Shown here one piece after another: positions 10,249 to 20,013 of a stretch of DNA of 64,000 bases. Origin of the DNA: Gammaproteobacteria bacterium LSUCC0096 (GTDB lineage: Bacteria; Pseudomonadota; Gammaproteobacteria; Pseudomonadales; Litorivicinaceae); assembly GCA_008087055.1 (NCBI GenBank), contig VIEA01000001.1, positions 522,342-586,341 on the forward strand, given 5' to 3'. Position 1 is the first letter of the stretch. Each line of letters begins with the position of its first letter. The notes below the pieces were generated by a model, which was not told where the DNA came from, made no database searches, and saw nothing but the letters and a program-made list of their open reading frames with translations. Position numbers and translations under genes: made by a program.

Positions 10249-11145
10249 GTGCATTATCCAACCATTGAATCAACCCTCGGCCACACGCCGCTCGTAAGGT
10301 TACAGCGTCTGAATGAAGGCCTCGCGCCTGAGGTCACTGTTCTTTGTAAAATGGAAGGCAACAATCCGGCTGGCTCAGTCAAAGATCGACCTGCGTTTTA
10401 CATGATCCAAGGCGCTCAAGCGCGAGGGGAAATCAAGCCGGGCGACCGCTTGATTGAAGCGACGAGCGGAAACACTGGAATCGCGTTAGCGATGGTTGGA
10501 GCCATTCTTGGCTATCGTATGACCCTGATTATGCCGGACAACCTATCTGACGAACGTAAGCGGGCGATGACCGCCTACGGTGCCGAGCTCATCCTTGTTT
10601 CCGAAAAAGAGGGGATGGAAGGGGCGCGTGATCTCGCGCTTGATATGGAAAAGAAAGGCCAAGGACGCGTTTTAAATCAGTTTGCGAATCCAGATTGCCC
10701 ACGTGCGCATTACGAGACAACAGGCCCGGAGATTTGGAACGACACAAATGGTGATGTGACCCACTTCGTGAGTGCGATGGGCACAACAGGAACCATCATG
10801 GGGGTATCCCGGTATCTGAAAGAACAGAGCCCTGATGTCACGATTATTGGTCTTCAGCCAAGTGACGGGTCAAAAATTGCTGGAATTCGTCGCTGGCCTA
10901 TTGAGTATCGTCCTGAAATTTTTGATCCATCGCGTGTTGATGTCACCTTAGATATTGATCAGAAGGAGGCGGAGGATATGGCTAGACAACTTGCCGTCAA
11001 AGAAGGAATTTTCTGTGGTGTCAGTGCGGGTGGCGCTGTCTCTGGGGCGTTGCGCGTTGCACGCGAACTGACCAGCGGTGTGGTGGTTTGTATCATTTGC
11101 GATCGCGGTGACCGATATCTTTCGACGGACTTATTTCCACGATGA
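10249..11145 (+). CDS. cysM: cysteine synthase B (O-acetylserine sulfhydrylase B)
   Basis: A 298-residue PLP enzyme of the CysM type, which makes cysteine or S-sulfocysteine from O-acetylserine and sulfide or thiosulfate. PLP binding is by the Lys of NNPAGSVKDRPA; EATSGNTGIALAM, MGTTGTIMGVSRYL and IFCGVSAGGAVSGAL line the cofactor site. The RRWPIEYRPEIF and IICDRGDRYLS segments separate CysM from CysK. The start is GTG at 10249, because AGGAGG ends five bases upstream and overlaps the longer in-frame start at 10216. The stop overlaps rlmD by four bases. With cysE and cysB it gives a scattered cysteine pathway in this window. Confidence 0.95.
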   Translation: MHYPTIESTLGHTPLVRLQRLNEGLAPEVTVLCKMEGNNPAGSVKDRPAFYMIQGAQARGEIKPGDRLIEATSGNTGIALAMVGAILGYRMTLIMPDNLSDERKRAMTAYGAELILVSEKEGMEGARDLALDMEKKGQGRVLNQFANPDCPRAHYETTGPEIWNDTNGDVTHFVSAMGTTGTIMGVSRYLKEQSPDVTIIGLQPSDGSKIAGIRRWPIEYRPEIFDPSRVDVTLDIDQKEAEDMARQLAVKEGIFCGVSAGGAVSGALRVARELTSGVVVCIICDRGDRYLSTDLFPR

Positions 11146-12500
11146 ATCAACGCACGCGAAAACGTCCCCCACGTCGTAAACAAACACCTGACTTCCCAAT
11201 TCGAATTGAGAAACTCTCGCATGAAGGGCGAGGTTTAGTTCGTTGGGGTGAGCGAATGCTATTTGTCGATGGCGCCTTGCCCGGTGAGCTCGTGACTGTT
11301 CGAGTCACCGGTAAATCCTCACGTACTGCCGAGGGAATCGCGAAAGACATTTTGGTGCCATCACCAGAGCGCGGTCAGCCAGAGTGCCCGCATGCTGAGG
11401 TATGCGGTGGTTGTTCGCTGCAACACATCCCGCACGCGGCTCAACTTGTGCACAAATCGAAAACGCTCGATGAGCTCATGATCCGTGAGGGTGTTTCACT
11501 TGATAAAGTCGAGAGGCTTCCCACACTGCAAGGACCAACGCTCGGGTATCGCCGGCGCGCACGTTTAGGCGTTCGATGGGTGCATGCCAAAGATCGAGTA
11601 TTGATCGGCTTTCGGGAGAGAGGCTCGAATTTCATTGCAGATATCGATGGATGTCCGGTGCTGGATCAACGGATCGGTCAATCACTTAGTACCCTTGAAA
11701 CAGCAATCGCCTCGCTTTCTCAACCGGATCGTATTCCTCAAGTTGAAGTTGCGGCAGGTGACGACACTCTCGCAATTATCATTCGACATCTTGAAGCGCT
11801 GACAGAGGCCGATCGAAGCGTTCTCGCAACACTTGGGCAGCGGACAGGCTGGCATGTCTACTTGCAGCCTAAAGGCCCGGATACGATCACCCGTTTGTGG
11901 CCATCAGAGGGTCCTGAGCGCTTAACTTATCGCATTGGTGAATTCGGTCTCGAGTATCAATTTGCGGTGACAGATTTCACGCAGATTAATGCGACCATTA
12001 ATCGCGCAATGATACTACAAGCGATTAATCTGCTTGATTTGCAGGGAACCGAGCGCGTGTTGGATTTATTCTGTGGGCTCGGTAACTTCACGCTTGCCGC
12101 AGCGACGCGTTGTGCGTCAGTCATCGGGGTCGAAGTATCCAAAACGATGGTCGAAAGAGTTTTGCAAAATGCTCGTCATAATTCTCTGGATAATGTGTCA
12201 GCGGTTGCTTTTGATTTAACGCAGTCCATTGCAGACCAACCATTCGCCGCGGAATCATGGGATACGCTAATTGTGGATCCTCCGCGATCTGGTGCCAAGG
12301 AAGTGCTTGAGGAAATACCTCTGAACAAAATTGCTCGCGTGTTGTATGTGTCATGCAATCCAGCAACTCTTGCGAGAGATGCGAAGATACTGGTCGATCG
12401 AGGTTTCTCAATGACTCATCTAGGGATCATGGATATGTTTCCACATACAGCGCATGTCGAATCCATGGCGCTTTTTGTGAAGCGAGGGGCTCGTGGTTAA
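11142..12500 (+). CDS. rlmD: 23S rRNA (uracil-1939-C5)-methyltransferase
   Basis: A 452-residue RlmD (RumA). An N-terminal TRAM RNA-binding domain covers about residues 15-75. The [4Fe-4S] cysteines are Cys82, Cys88 and Cys91 in CPHAEVCGGCSLQH, with a fourth in DIDGCPVLDQ. The SAM-binding motif is LDLFCGLGNFTLAAA. The catalytic DPPRSGA and VSCNPATLARD motifs carry the nucleophilic Cys. It uses SAM to methylate U1939 of 23S rRNA. Start and stop overlap the neighbours cysM and relA, giving a tight cysM-rlmD-relA-mazG operon as in Pseudomonas. Confidence 0.97.
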   Translation: MNQRTRKRPPRRKQTPDFPIRIEKLSHEGRGLVRWGERMLFVDGALPGELVTVRVTGKSSRTAEGIAKDILVPSPERGQPECPHAEVCGGCSLQHIPHAAQLVHKSKTLDELMIREGVSLDKVERLPTLQGPTLGYRRRARLGVRWVHAKDRVLIGFRERGSNFIADIDGCPVLDQRIGQSLSTLETAIASLSQPDRIPQVEVAAGDDTLAIIIRHLEALTEADRSVLATLGQRTGWHVYLQPKGPDTITRLWPSEGPERLTYRIGEFGLEYQFAVTDFTQINATINRAMILQAINLLDLQGTERVLDLFCGLGNFTLAAATRCASVIGVEVSKTMVERVLQNARHNSLDNVSAVAFDLTQSIADQPFAAESWDTLIVDPPRSGAKEVLEEIPLNKIARVLYVSCNPATLARDAKILVDRGFSMTHLGIMDMFPHTAHVESMALFVKRGARG

Positions 12501-14721
12501 AGCCCGCGAATTGCATCCGATTCAACTCGATTCTGATCTATCTCAAGAAAATTGGGCTGAGCGGTTTGCGCGTGAAGCACACCTCGAATCTTCAGCTAAG
12601 CTTCAAAAAGCCATTGGTCTCATTGAAGAGCTTGAATCCAAAGATGCGACAGCTAAAGACTGGAAGGGTCCCGATGCGCACCGCTTTGGTCTTGAAATGG
12701 CAGATATTTTATCGACTATGCCGATTGACGAAGATGCGCTCGTCGCTGCCTTGTTATATCGATCAGTTCGGATTGGTCGTCTCCATTTGCGTGACGTCCG
12801 GGAGGACTTTGGGAAGACAGTTGCCAAGCTGATTGAAGGTGTTCAGCAAATGGCGATCATCAGTCAGACCCGCCAGGATGCCCCGAAACAGTTCTTGGGA
12901 GCGGCTGAAAATCAGGCGGATGCGGTTCGCAGGATGTTAGTCGCCGTGATCGATGATGTCAGAGTTGCACTCATCAAGCTCGCTGAGCGAACAGCTGCGA
13001 TTCGTGCAGTAAAATCAGCTGATAAAGCGCGTCGACTCAAGGTTGCTCGAGAAGTGTCTGAGGTCTATGCACCGCTTGCACATCGCCTCGGTATTGGCCA
13101 TCTAAAATGGGAGCTCGAAGACCTGTCCTTCCGTTATCTCGAGGAAGATGCTTATAAGCAGATCGCAAAAGCGCTTGCTGAGCGTCGAGAGGACCGAGAA
13201 CGATACATTCAGGAATTAGTGGATTCGATTTCGGCGACCCTCACCTCGCAACAGATTCGGGCGGATCTCACGTGGCGTGCCAAACACATCTTCTCGATTT
13301 GGAGAAAGATGAAGCGGAAGCAAGTTGATTTTTCACAAATCTATGATGTGCGAGCGATTCGAATACTGGTTGATTCTGTACGCGATTGTTATGCCGCGCT
13401 TGGTCTTGTGCATGGTGCGTATAAGAGTATCCCACATGAATTCGATGACTACATCGCATCACCGAAGCCCAATGGTTATCGCTCGCTCCATACAGCAGTC
13501 ATTGGCCCACAAGGGAAAGTTGTTGAAGTCCAAATTCGTACCCAACAAATGCATGATGAGGCGGAATACGGTGTTTGCGCGCATTACAAATACAAGGGAA
13601 CTGACACCGAGATCAGCGGCGAGGCCTACGAAGAGAAAATTGCTTGGCTGAGACAAGTCCTCGATTGGCATGATGAAGTCGGAGACTTAAGAGAACTCTC
13701 TGATGCCCTCCGACAAGACGTTCTCGAAGATCGTATCTATGTATTTACCCGTGACGGACATGTTGTTGATCTTCCCTCTGGATCGACTCCGCTCGATTTT
13801 GCGTACAAGGTCCATACAGAAATCGGTCATTCTTGCCGAGGTGCGAAAGTTAATCGAAAAATAGTACCGCTAACCTACCGACTCAAAGTGGGCGATCAGG
13901 TCGACATTTTGCGGCAAAGCGAAGCCCGACCGAGTCGGGATTGGCTGAACCAAAGTCTTGGGTATCTGAAAACTTCTCGTGCCAGAGCAAAAGTCCAAGC
14001 ATGGTTTAAGCAACTCGATCGCGATCAAAATGTCTCTGCTGGTAAGCAATTAATCGATTCTGAAGTGAAGCGACTCGCACTGGGTTCGTTTGATTTGCAG
14101 GCAGTTTCTCAAGCACTGAATCTTCAAACAACTGAAGACTTGTATGCGGCCGTTGGTGCTGGTGATGTGCGCGTATCGCAAGTAGTTGGCGCAGTGAGTC
14201 GACTGTCTGGAGCGACCCAACGAGAACTCGATCTTGAACCGCGGCAGGCATCGCCTCAAGAGCGAACCGATGGTATTCAGATCCGGGGTGTTGGTAAGTT
14301 ATTGACTCAAATAGCCACCTGCTGCCACCCAGTGCCCGGTGACATGATCGTTGGCTATATCACAAAGAATCGAGGCGTGAGTATTCATCGTGATGACTGC
14401 GCTAACCTATTAAGTCTTGAAGATGAATCACCTGAACGGATCATCGAGGTGTCTTGGGGTGAGACGCAGGTTGAAACCTATCCTGTGGAGATCGAGATCA
14501 ATGCATATGATCGCCAGGGTCTTTTGCGAGATGTGACATCAGTGCTTGCCAATGAGCGTGTGAATGTGACTGGCATGCAAACGATGACCGATGCCTCAGC
14601 CAATACGGCTCGACTTCAGTTGTCGATCGAAGTGGATGGGTTGTCACAGTTGTCGCATGTACTTGATCGAGTCCAACGAATTCATAACGTGATTTTTGCC
14701 AAACGGATTCGAGCGGCATGA
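12493..14721 (+). CDS. relA: GTP pyrophosphokinase, (p)ppGpp synthetase I
   Basis: A 742-residue long RSH protein. The N-terminal pseudo-hydrolase region (about 60-200) has LLYRSVRIGRL where hydrolases carry the HD catalytic pair, so it is probably synthetase-only, as in RelA rather than SpoT. The synthetase core contains KHIFSIWRKMKRK, YDVRAIRILV and HEFDDYIASPKPNGYRSLHT. TGS (IYVFTRDGHVVDLP), zinc-finger (CCHPVPGDMIVGY) and C-terminal ACT domains follow. It senses uncharged tRNA on the ribosome. GTG start, with GAGGGG just upstream, inside the end of rlmD. Confidence 0.96.
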   Translation: MVKARELHPIQLDSDLSQENWAERFAREAHLESSAKLQKAIGLIEELESKDATAKDWKGPDAHRFGLEMADILSTMPIDEDALVAALLYRSVRIGRLHLRDVREDFGKTVAKLIEGVQQMAIISQTRQDAPKQFLGAAENQADAVRRMLVAVIDDVRVALIKLAERTAAIRAVKSADKARRLKVAREVSEVYAPLAHRLGIGHLKWELEDLSFRYLEEDAYKQIAKALAERREDRERYIQELVDSISATLTSQQIRADLTWRAKHIFSIWRKMKRKQVDFSQIYDVRAIRILVDSVRDCYAALGLVHGAYKSIPHEFDDYIASPKPNGYRSLHTAVIGPQGKVVEVQIRTQQMHDEAEYGVCAHYKYKGTDTEISGEAYEEKIAWLRQVLDWHDEVGDLRELSDALRQDVLEDRIYVFTRDGHVVDLPSGSTPLDFAYKVHTEIGHSCRGAKVNRKIVPLTYRLKVGDQVDILRQSEARPSRDWLNQSLGYLKTSRARAKVQAWFKQLDRDQNVSAGKQLIDSEVKRLALGSFDLQAVSQALNLQTTEDLYAAVGAGDVRVSQVVGAVSRLSGATQRELDLEPRQASPQERTDGIQIRGVGKLLTQIATCCHPVPGDMIVGYITKNRGVSIHRDDCANLLSLEDESPERIIEVSWGETQVETYPVEIEINAYDRQGLLRDVTSVLANERVNVTGMQTMTDASANTARLQLSIEVDGLSQLSHVLDRVQRIHNVIFAKRIRAA

Positions 14722-15518
14722 GTTATCAACTATCTGATTTAGTTAAGTTAATGGGGTGTTTACGCGATCCAGATCACGGGTGCCCTTGGGATCGAAGTCA
14801 GTCATATCAAAGTATTGTTCCATTCACGTTAGAAGAAGCATACGAAGTTGGTGATGTCATCGAGCGTGGTGCATTTGATGAGCTTTGCGGGGAACTTGGG
14901 GATCTTTTATTTCAGGTCATTTTTTATTCGCGGCTAGCGGAGGAAGATGGGCGGTTTACGTTGGATGACGTCATTGAGGCTATTGTGTCTAAATTGCTCA
15001 AAAGGCATCCACACGTGTTTCCTGATGCAACCTTCGAGAGCTTCGGTAAGAATTCGGGCGCCTCGGTTTCCGCAATCAAGCAAACTTGGGAATCGAAAAA
15101 AGCCGAAGAGCGAGCAAGCAGAGGTCAGCTTGATCTATTTGATGACGTACCCATGGCATTACCCGCGTTATCTCGCGCACAAAAAATCCAAAAGCGTGCG
15201 TTGCGAGTTGGTTTTGATTGGCCATCAATTGACGGCGTATTCGACAAAATCAATGAAGAATTAGATGAGTTGCACGAGGCTCGACTAGAGAGGCAGTTCG
15301 ATGCAATCCGAGAAGAATATGGTGACTTGCTCTTTACAATGGTCAGCCTAGCAAGGCATCTTGGCATCGATGGAGAGCAAGCGCTTCGACTTGCAACACA
15401 AAAATTTGAATCCCGAATGGCTGAGGTCATACGACTCGCCAGAGCGCAAGGGATCGACTTAACGATCGCAACCGACAACGAAAAAAATGGACTATGGGAT
15501 CAGGCTAAAAACGCTTGA
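14718..15518 (+). CDS. mazG: nucleoside triphosphate pyrophosphohydrolase MazG
   Basis: A 266-residue MazG with two tandem all-alpha pyrophosphohydrolase domains. The first (about 9-115) has DHGCPWDRSQSYQSI, LEEAYEV and ELGDLLFQVIFYSRLAEE. The second (about 160-260) has NEELDELHEA and REEYGDLLFTMVSLARHL. It hydrolyses NTPs to NMPs and pyrophosphate, and in E. coli modulates ppGpp and toxin-antitoxin-driven death. ATGA overlap with relA indicates translational coupling, so the alarmone synthetase and an enzyme that affects alarmone level are made together. Confidence 0.95.
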   Translation: MSYQLSDLVKLMGCLRDPDHGCPWDRSQSYQSIVPFTLEEAYEVGDVIERGAFDELCGELGDLLFQVIFYSRLAEEDGRFTLDDVIEAIVSKLLKRHPHVFPDATFESFGKNSGASVSAIKQTWESKKAEERASRGQLDLFDDVPMALPALSRAQKIQKRALRVGFDWPSIDGVFDKINEELDELHEARLERQFDAIREEYGDLLFTMVSLARHLGIDGEQALRLATQKFESRMAEVIRLARAQGIDLTIATDNEKNGLWDQAKNA

Positions 15519-15547
15519 TCTCATCACTATCCACAGGATTGGAAGTT

Positions 15548-18184
15548 ATGGAACTGCATCCATCGTTACGCGATAACGTGCGCCTTTTAGGCGAGCAACT
15601 TGGTCAAATTATGGTATCTGACCAAGGATCTAATTTTCTCGACCGTATCGAGCGGCTCCGGGGTCTCTCTAAATCGGTTCATCAGGGCGATAATGGCGCA
15701 CGCGGGCGCTTGATTGACGAGGTTCGCGAGTTGAATGATGACGAGTTGGTCTCTGTGGCTCGCGCTTTCACCCAATTTTTGAATCTTGCCAATATCGCAG
15801 AACAGCATCACCGAGTTCGCAAAACACGTGGTGATTTTGGGGATAGTGATCCGTATCTCGATGAATCCGCGCTTCCTGATTTGTTTCATTCCATCGTCAC
15901 GACAAACAGTCCCGAGACTATTGTAGAGACGCTCTCCGAAATGCACATCGATCTGGTCTTAACAGCTCATCCGACCGAGTCGATGCGACGTACGCTGATC
16001 CAGAAGTACGAAAAGATCGCGGAGTGTTTATCTGAGTTCGATGGTGGTGTGTTGTCAGCACGGCGAGATGCGCACATTAAGCGGCGCTTAAAACGTCTCA
16101 TTAGTGAGTGTTGGCACACCAACGACATGCGTGCTACAAGGCCATCACCGATTGATGAAGCCAAGTGGGGCTTCGCAATGATTGAAAATTCGCTGTGGTT
16201 TGCAGTGCCTGATTTCTTGCGAGAACTGAGTACACAAGTCGCGCAAGTAACCGGTGAAGAACTCCCGCCGTGGGTTGCGCCAGTCCGCTTATGTTCTTGG
16301 ATGGGTGGGGATCGTGATGGAAACCCGAACGTCACTCATGAAGTCACGAGAGAAGTCTTATTGCTCGCACGATGGGCTGCGGCAGATCTCTATTACCGCG
16401 ATTTGACAGGATTGATTCAGGATCTTTCGATGTCTGAAGCATCTGATGTTCTTCGGTCGATCGCCGGTGAAGACGAAGTTGAGCCATATCGGCGCGTATT
16501 GAAAAATTTACGAGAGGAAATAGTCGTTTTAAGAATGGAGTTAGAGGCGACGCTCCGTGGAGAGCTCGTCGAGCGATTCAGTCGCATTCGTGAGACCGCT
16601 GACTTGTTTGATCCGATGCTTGTGATGTGGGAATCGTTGCATGCGTGCGGTATGGGTGAAATTGCGGATGGTTATTTGCTCGATACGCTCAGGCGAATCT
16701 CAACGTTCGGGATTGATCTGGTCACTTTGGATATTCGCCAAGAATCTGGTCGACATGCGGAAGCGGTTGCTGAAATCGCCGATGCATTAGAGTTGGGTGA
16801 TTATTTGTCTTGGGATGAGGCGAAACGCTGTGCCTTTCTCAAACACGAGTTGGCAAATCCGAGGCCTCTGATTCCTTATGAATTTGAACCATCAGATGAT
16901 GTGGCAGAAGTACTCAATACCTGTGCGGTGATCGCAGATGCTGATCCTGCAAGTCTTGGAAGCTATGTAATTTCAATGGCGCGTCAATCCTCTGATGTGC
17001 TTGCCGTGATGTTGTTGCAGAAGGCCTGTGGAGTGAGTCAGCCACTGCCTGTCGCGCCACTCTTTGAGACGCTCGATGATCTAGAGCGCGCACCCTCTGT
17101 GATTGCAACGTTACTGTCCGATGCGAGTTATATCGAAGCCATCGGTGGTGTTCAACACGTGATGATTGGCTATTCAGATTCGTCTAAGGACGCCGGCACG
17201 CTAGCAGCTGCTTGGGCACAATATCGTGCGCAAGATGCATTATCTAAAATCGCACGACAGCATGGCGTCAAACTGGTGTTATTCCATGGTCGTGGTGGAA
17301 CAGCCGGTCGAGGTGGTGGGCCTGCGCATCGCGCAATTTTGGCGCAGCCGCCGGGTTCAGTAGACAATGCGATTCGCGTGACTGAACAAGGCGAAATGAT
17401 TCGCTGGAAGTTCGGTTTGCCCGACATTGCGGTGCAGACGCTGACTTCTTACGTTCAGTCAGTCATGCAAGCGACTCTCAACCCGGCGGAAGAGCCTCGG
17501 GCTGAGTTTGTTGATGCGATGAACTTTTTAGCTGGTGAATCTGTGAAATCGTATCGTGCTCTAGTCAAAGATCATCCTGATTTTGTCGAGTATTTTCGCC
17601 AAGTCACCCCTGAGGGAGCTCTTGGAAAGTTACCTCTCGGTTCACGGCCAGCGAAGCGAAAAGCAGATGGCGGTATCGAGAGCTTGCGCGCGATCCCATG
17701 GATTTTTGCCTGGATGCAGATTCGGTTGATGCTCCCAGCTTGGCTTGGGTCTGACGAAGCGTTGTCGGATGCTCTGCGTGATGGTCGTACCGAATTGCTG
17801 CGTGATATGTATGCCGAATGGCCCTTTTTTCAGGTTTATATCGATATGTTGGAAATGGTGTTAGCAAAATCGGATCCTGATATTGCTGCACATTATGAAA
17901 GTGTTCTTTCTGGTGGAGAGCATGCGCTGGGTCGGTTGACGCGTCAGCGTCTAAACTCTGCGATTCAGTGTATCTCTGAGATCAAGCAAGTCGCTGAATT
18001 GTTAGAACGTGATCCCGCAATCGCTCGATCTTTGGCTATTCGTGATCCGTATATGGAGCCTTTGCATATCTTGCAGGCAGAATTGCTGCGCCGCGATCGA
18101 GAAAATCCTGAGCAACCTCGCGTTGAGAGAGCATTGATGGCTTCTGTTGCAGGAATCGCTGCTGGGATGCGCAACACGGGCTAG
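15548..18184 (+). CDS. ppc: phosphoenolpyruvate carboxylase
   Basis: An 878-residue PEP carboxylase, forming oxaloacetate from PEP and bicarbonate for anaplerosis. Visible signatures are LTAHPTESMRRTLIQK (catalytic His), the SWMGGDRDGNPNV loop, GYSDSSKDAGTLAA, FHGRGGTAGRGGGPAHRAI, and the C-terminal GIAAGMRNTG. The frame opens 33 bases earlier, over the mazG stop, but the ATG at 15548 has a nearby purine-rich GGATTGGAAG and matches the start of homologues. It works opposite ppsA, so the pair should be controlled reciprocally; no allosteric detail can be read here. Confidence 0.97.
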   Translation: MELHPSLRDNVRLLGEQLGQIMVSDQGSNFLDRIERLRGLSKSVHQGDNGARGRLIDEVRELNDDELVSVARAFTQFLNLANIAEQHHRVRKTRGDFGDSDPYLDESALPDLFHSIVTTNSPETIVETLSEMHIDLVLTAHPTESMRRTLIQKYEKIAECLSEFDGGVLSARRDAHIKRRLKRLISECWHTNDMRATRPSPIDEAKWGFAMIENSLWFAVPDFLRELSTQVAQVTGEELPPWVAPVRLCSWMGGDRDGNPNVTHEVTREVLLLARWAAADLYYRDLTGLIQDLSMSEASDVLRSIAGEDEVEPYRRVLKNLREEIVVLRMELEATLRGELVERFSRIRETADLFDPMLVMWESLHACGMGEIADGYLLDTLRRISTFGIDLVTLDIRQESGRHAEAVAEIADALELGDYLSWDEAKRCAFLKHELANPRPLIPYEFEPSDDVAEVLNTCAVIADADPASLGSYVISMARQSSDVLAVMLLQKACGVSQPLPVAPLFETLDDLERAPSVIATLLSDASYIEAIGGVQHVMIGYSDSSKDAGTLAAAWAQYRAQDALSKIARQHGVKLVLFHGRGGTAGRGGGPAHRAILAQPPGSVDNAIRVTEQGEMIRWKFGLPDIAVQTLTSYVQSVMQATLNPAEEPRAEFVDAMNFLAGESVKSYRALVKDHPDFVEYFRQVTPEGALGKLPLGSRPAKRKADGGIESLRAIPWIFAWMQIRLMLPAWLGSDEALSDALRDGRTELLRDMYAEWPFFQVYIDMLEMVLAKSDPDIAAHYESVLSGGEHALGRLTRQRLNSAIQCISEIKQVAELLERDPAIARSLAIRDPYMEPLHILQAELLRRDRENPEQPRVERALMASVAGIAAGMRNTG

Positions 18185-18249
18185 TTGCACCATTAGATAA
18201 CTTGCACAAACACTAGAAATCCGGATAGGGTTTTAGATTATTTCAATAA

Positions 18250-18924
<675 letters not shown>

Positions 18925-18927
18925 TCA

Positions 18928-19983
18928 ATGAGCCGAAAGCCTCGGCTTATTCTTTCAAGACAGGCGTTGGTAGCAAACTACCAACGCCTGTCGTCGTTTT
19001 CAGGTCAAGCAGAGTGTGCTGCATCGATTAAAGCCAATGCCTATGGGGTTGGTGTCGATTTTGTTGCTCCTGTGTTGTGGGAGGCTGGATGCCGCACCTT
19101 TTTCGTTGCGTACCTCGAAGAAGCGTTAGCGCTCAGATCATTCGTACCTGACGCTGACATTTATGTGTTCCACGGCTTTGGCCCAGATGCGTTTGATATT
19201 GCGTTGGCTTCGAAAATTCGACCCGTCTTAAATACATTAGATGAGTTATTCATTCCTGGAGTCGAAGCACTGAGACCTGCTATCCATGTCGATACGGGAA
19301 TGCGTCGGTTGGGTATCCCGCAATATCAACACGACCGGCTTCTTGACGCAGTGTCTCTCTGTCAGCCGTCACTCTTAATGAGTCATTTAGCCTCAGCTGA
19401 CGAGCCTGAGCGTCCAGATAGCGAGCAACAACGGAATGTATTCGAGTCGGTTCGTGCGAGTCTTGGAGCACTCTGCCCGCCCAGTTCACTGGCCAATACC
19501 GCCGGTATATTGCTTGGTGATGCGTATCATTATGATCTCGTTAGGCCGGGCATAGGACTCTATGGAGGATCGCCAGATCCGAGCGATTCTAAAGGGTTTG
19601 AGGCCGTTGTTACCTGGCAGGCTCAAGTGATCGAGCTTCAGCATGTGCGCAAAGGCGAGACAGTTGGTTATGGTGGATCGTACGTTGCGCCTCGTGACAT
19701 CAGACTAGCGACGATAGGACTTGGTTATGCTGATGGTTATTTGCGCGCACTGAGTGATAAAGGTGAGGTGCTGATCGAGGGACAGCGTTGTCCGATTGTG
19801 GGCCGAGTGAGCATGGATTTGATTACTGTTGATGTCAGTTCGCTCAGAAGTGTTAAAGAAGGGAAGTGGGTCGAAATCATGGGCTCAGGTATTTCCGTTG
19901 ATACGATTGCGGAAAAAGCGAATACAATTGGGTATGAATGTTTGACACGCCTTGGAGCTCGCATGGAGCGAGTGTTTGTTTGA
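18928..19983 (+). CDS. alr: alanine racemase
   Basis: A 351-residue PLP-dependent alanine racemase that makes D-alanine for peptidoglycan. Lys35 in SIKANAYGVG carries PLP. The LRPGIGLYG-like segment reads VRPGIGLYGG, and LGYADGYLRALS, GRVSMDLITVDVS and the C-terminal YECLTRLGARMERV are typical. The start lies three bases after the adk stop. The first codons contain a perfect 15-bp hairpin (18959-18992) that could attenuate adk read-through. The N-terminal residues it encodes are homologous to other Alr proteins, so the start is sound. Its place between adk and tsaB is unusual. Confidence 0.93.
   Translation: MSRKPRLILSRQALVANYQRLSSFSGQAECAASIKANAYGVGVDFVAPVLWEAGCRTFFVAYLEEALALRSFVPDADIYVFHGFGPDAFDIALASKIRPVLNTLDELFIPGVEALRPAIHVDTGMRRLGIPQYQHDRLLDAVSLCQPSLLMSHLASADEPERPDSEQQRNVFESVRASLGALCPPSSLANTAGILLGDAYHYDLVRPGIGLYGGSPDPSDSKGFEAVVTWQAQVIELQHVRKGETVGYGGSYVAPRDIRLATIGLGYADGYLRALSDKGEVLIEGQRCPIVGRVSMDLITVDVSSLRSVKEGKWVEIMGSGISVDTIAEKANTIGYECLTRLGARMERVFV
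18959..18992 (+). other. strong intragenic hairpin at the start of alr, terminator-like
   Basis: GACAGGCGTTGGTAG (18959-18973) and its exact reverse complement (18978-18992) flank a CAAA loop: a 15-bp GC-rich stem 10 codons into alr and 35 bases after the adk stop. GTCGTTTTC follows, a weak T4 tract. It may act as an imperfect adk terminator, an attenuator, or a decay barrier protecting adk mRNA. It is coding, so any such role would be superimposed on the protein sequence. Confidence 0.6.
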
Positions 19984-20013
19984 ATTGAAACCTGAGTTTG
20001 AGACTACCAATTC

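Noticed and set aside
12353-12832. Plus-strand frame across the rlmD-relA junction
   Set aside because: It is out of frame with two strongly conserved genes, and the sequence has no family resemblance.
12790-12900. Missing HD hydrolase residues in RelA as a possible defect
   Set aside because: Beta/gammaproteobacterial RelA normally has an inactive hydrolase domain; this is expected.
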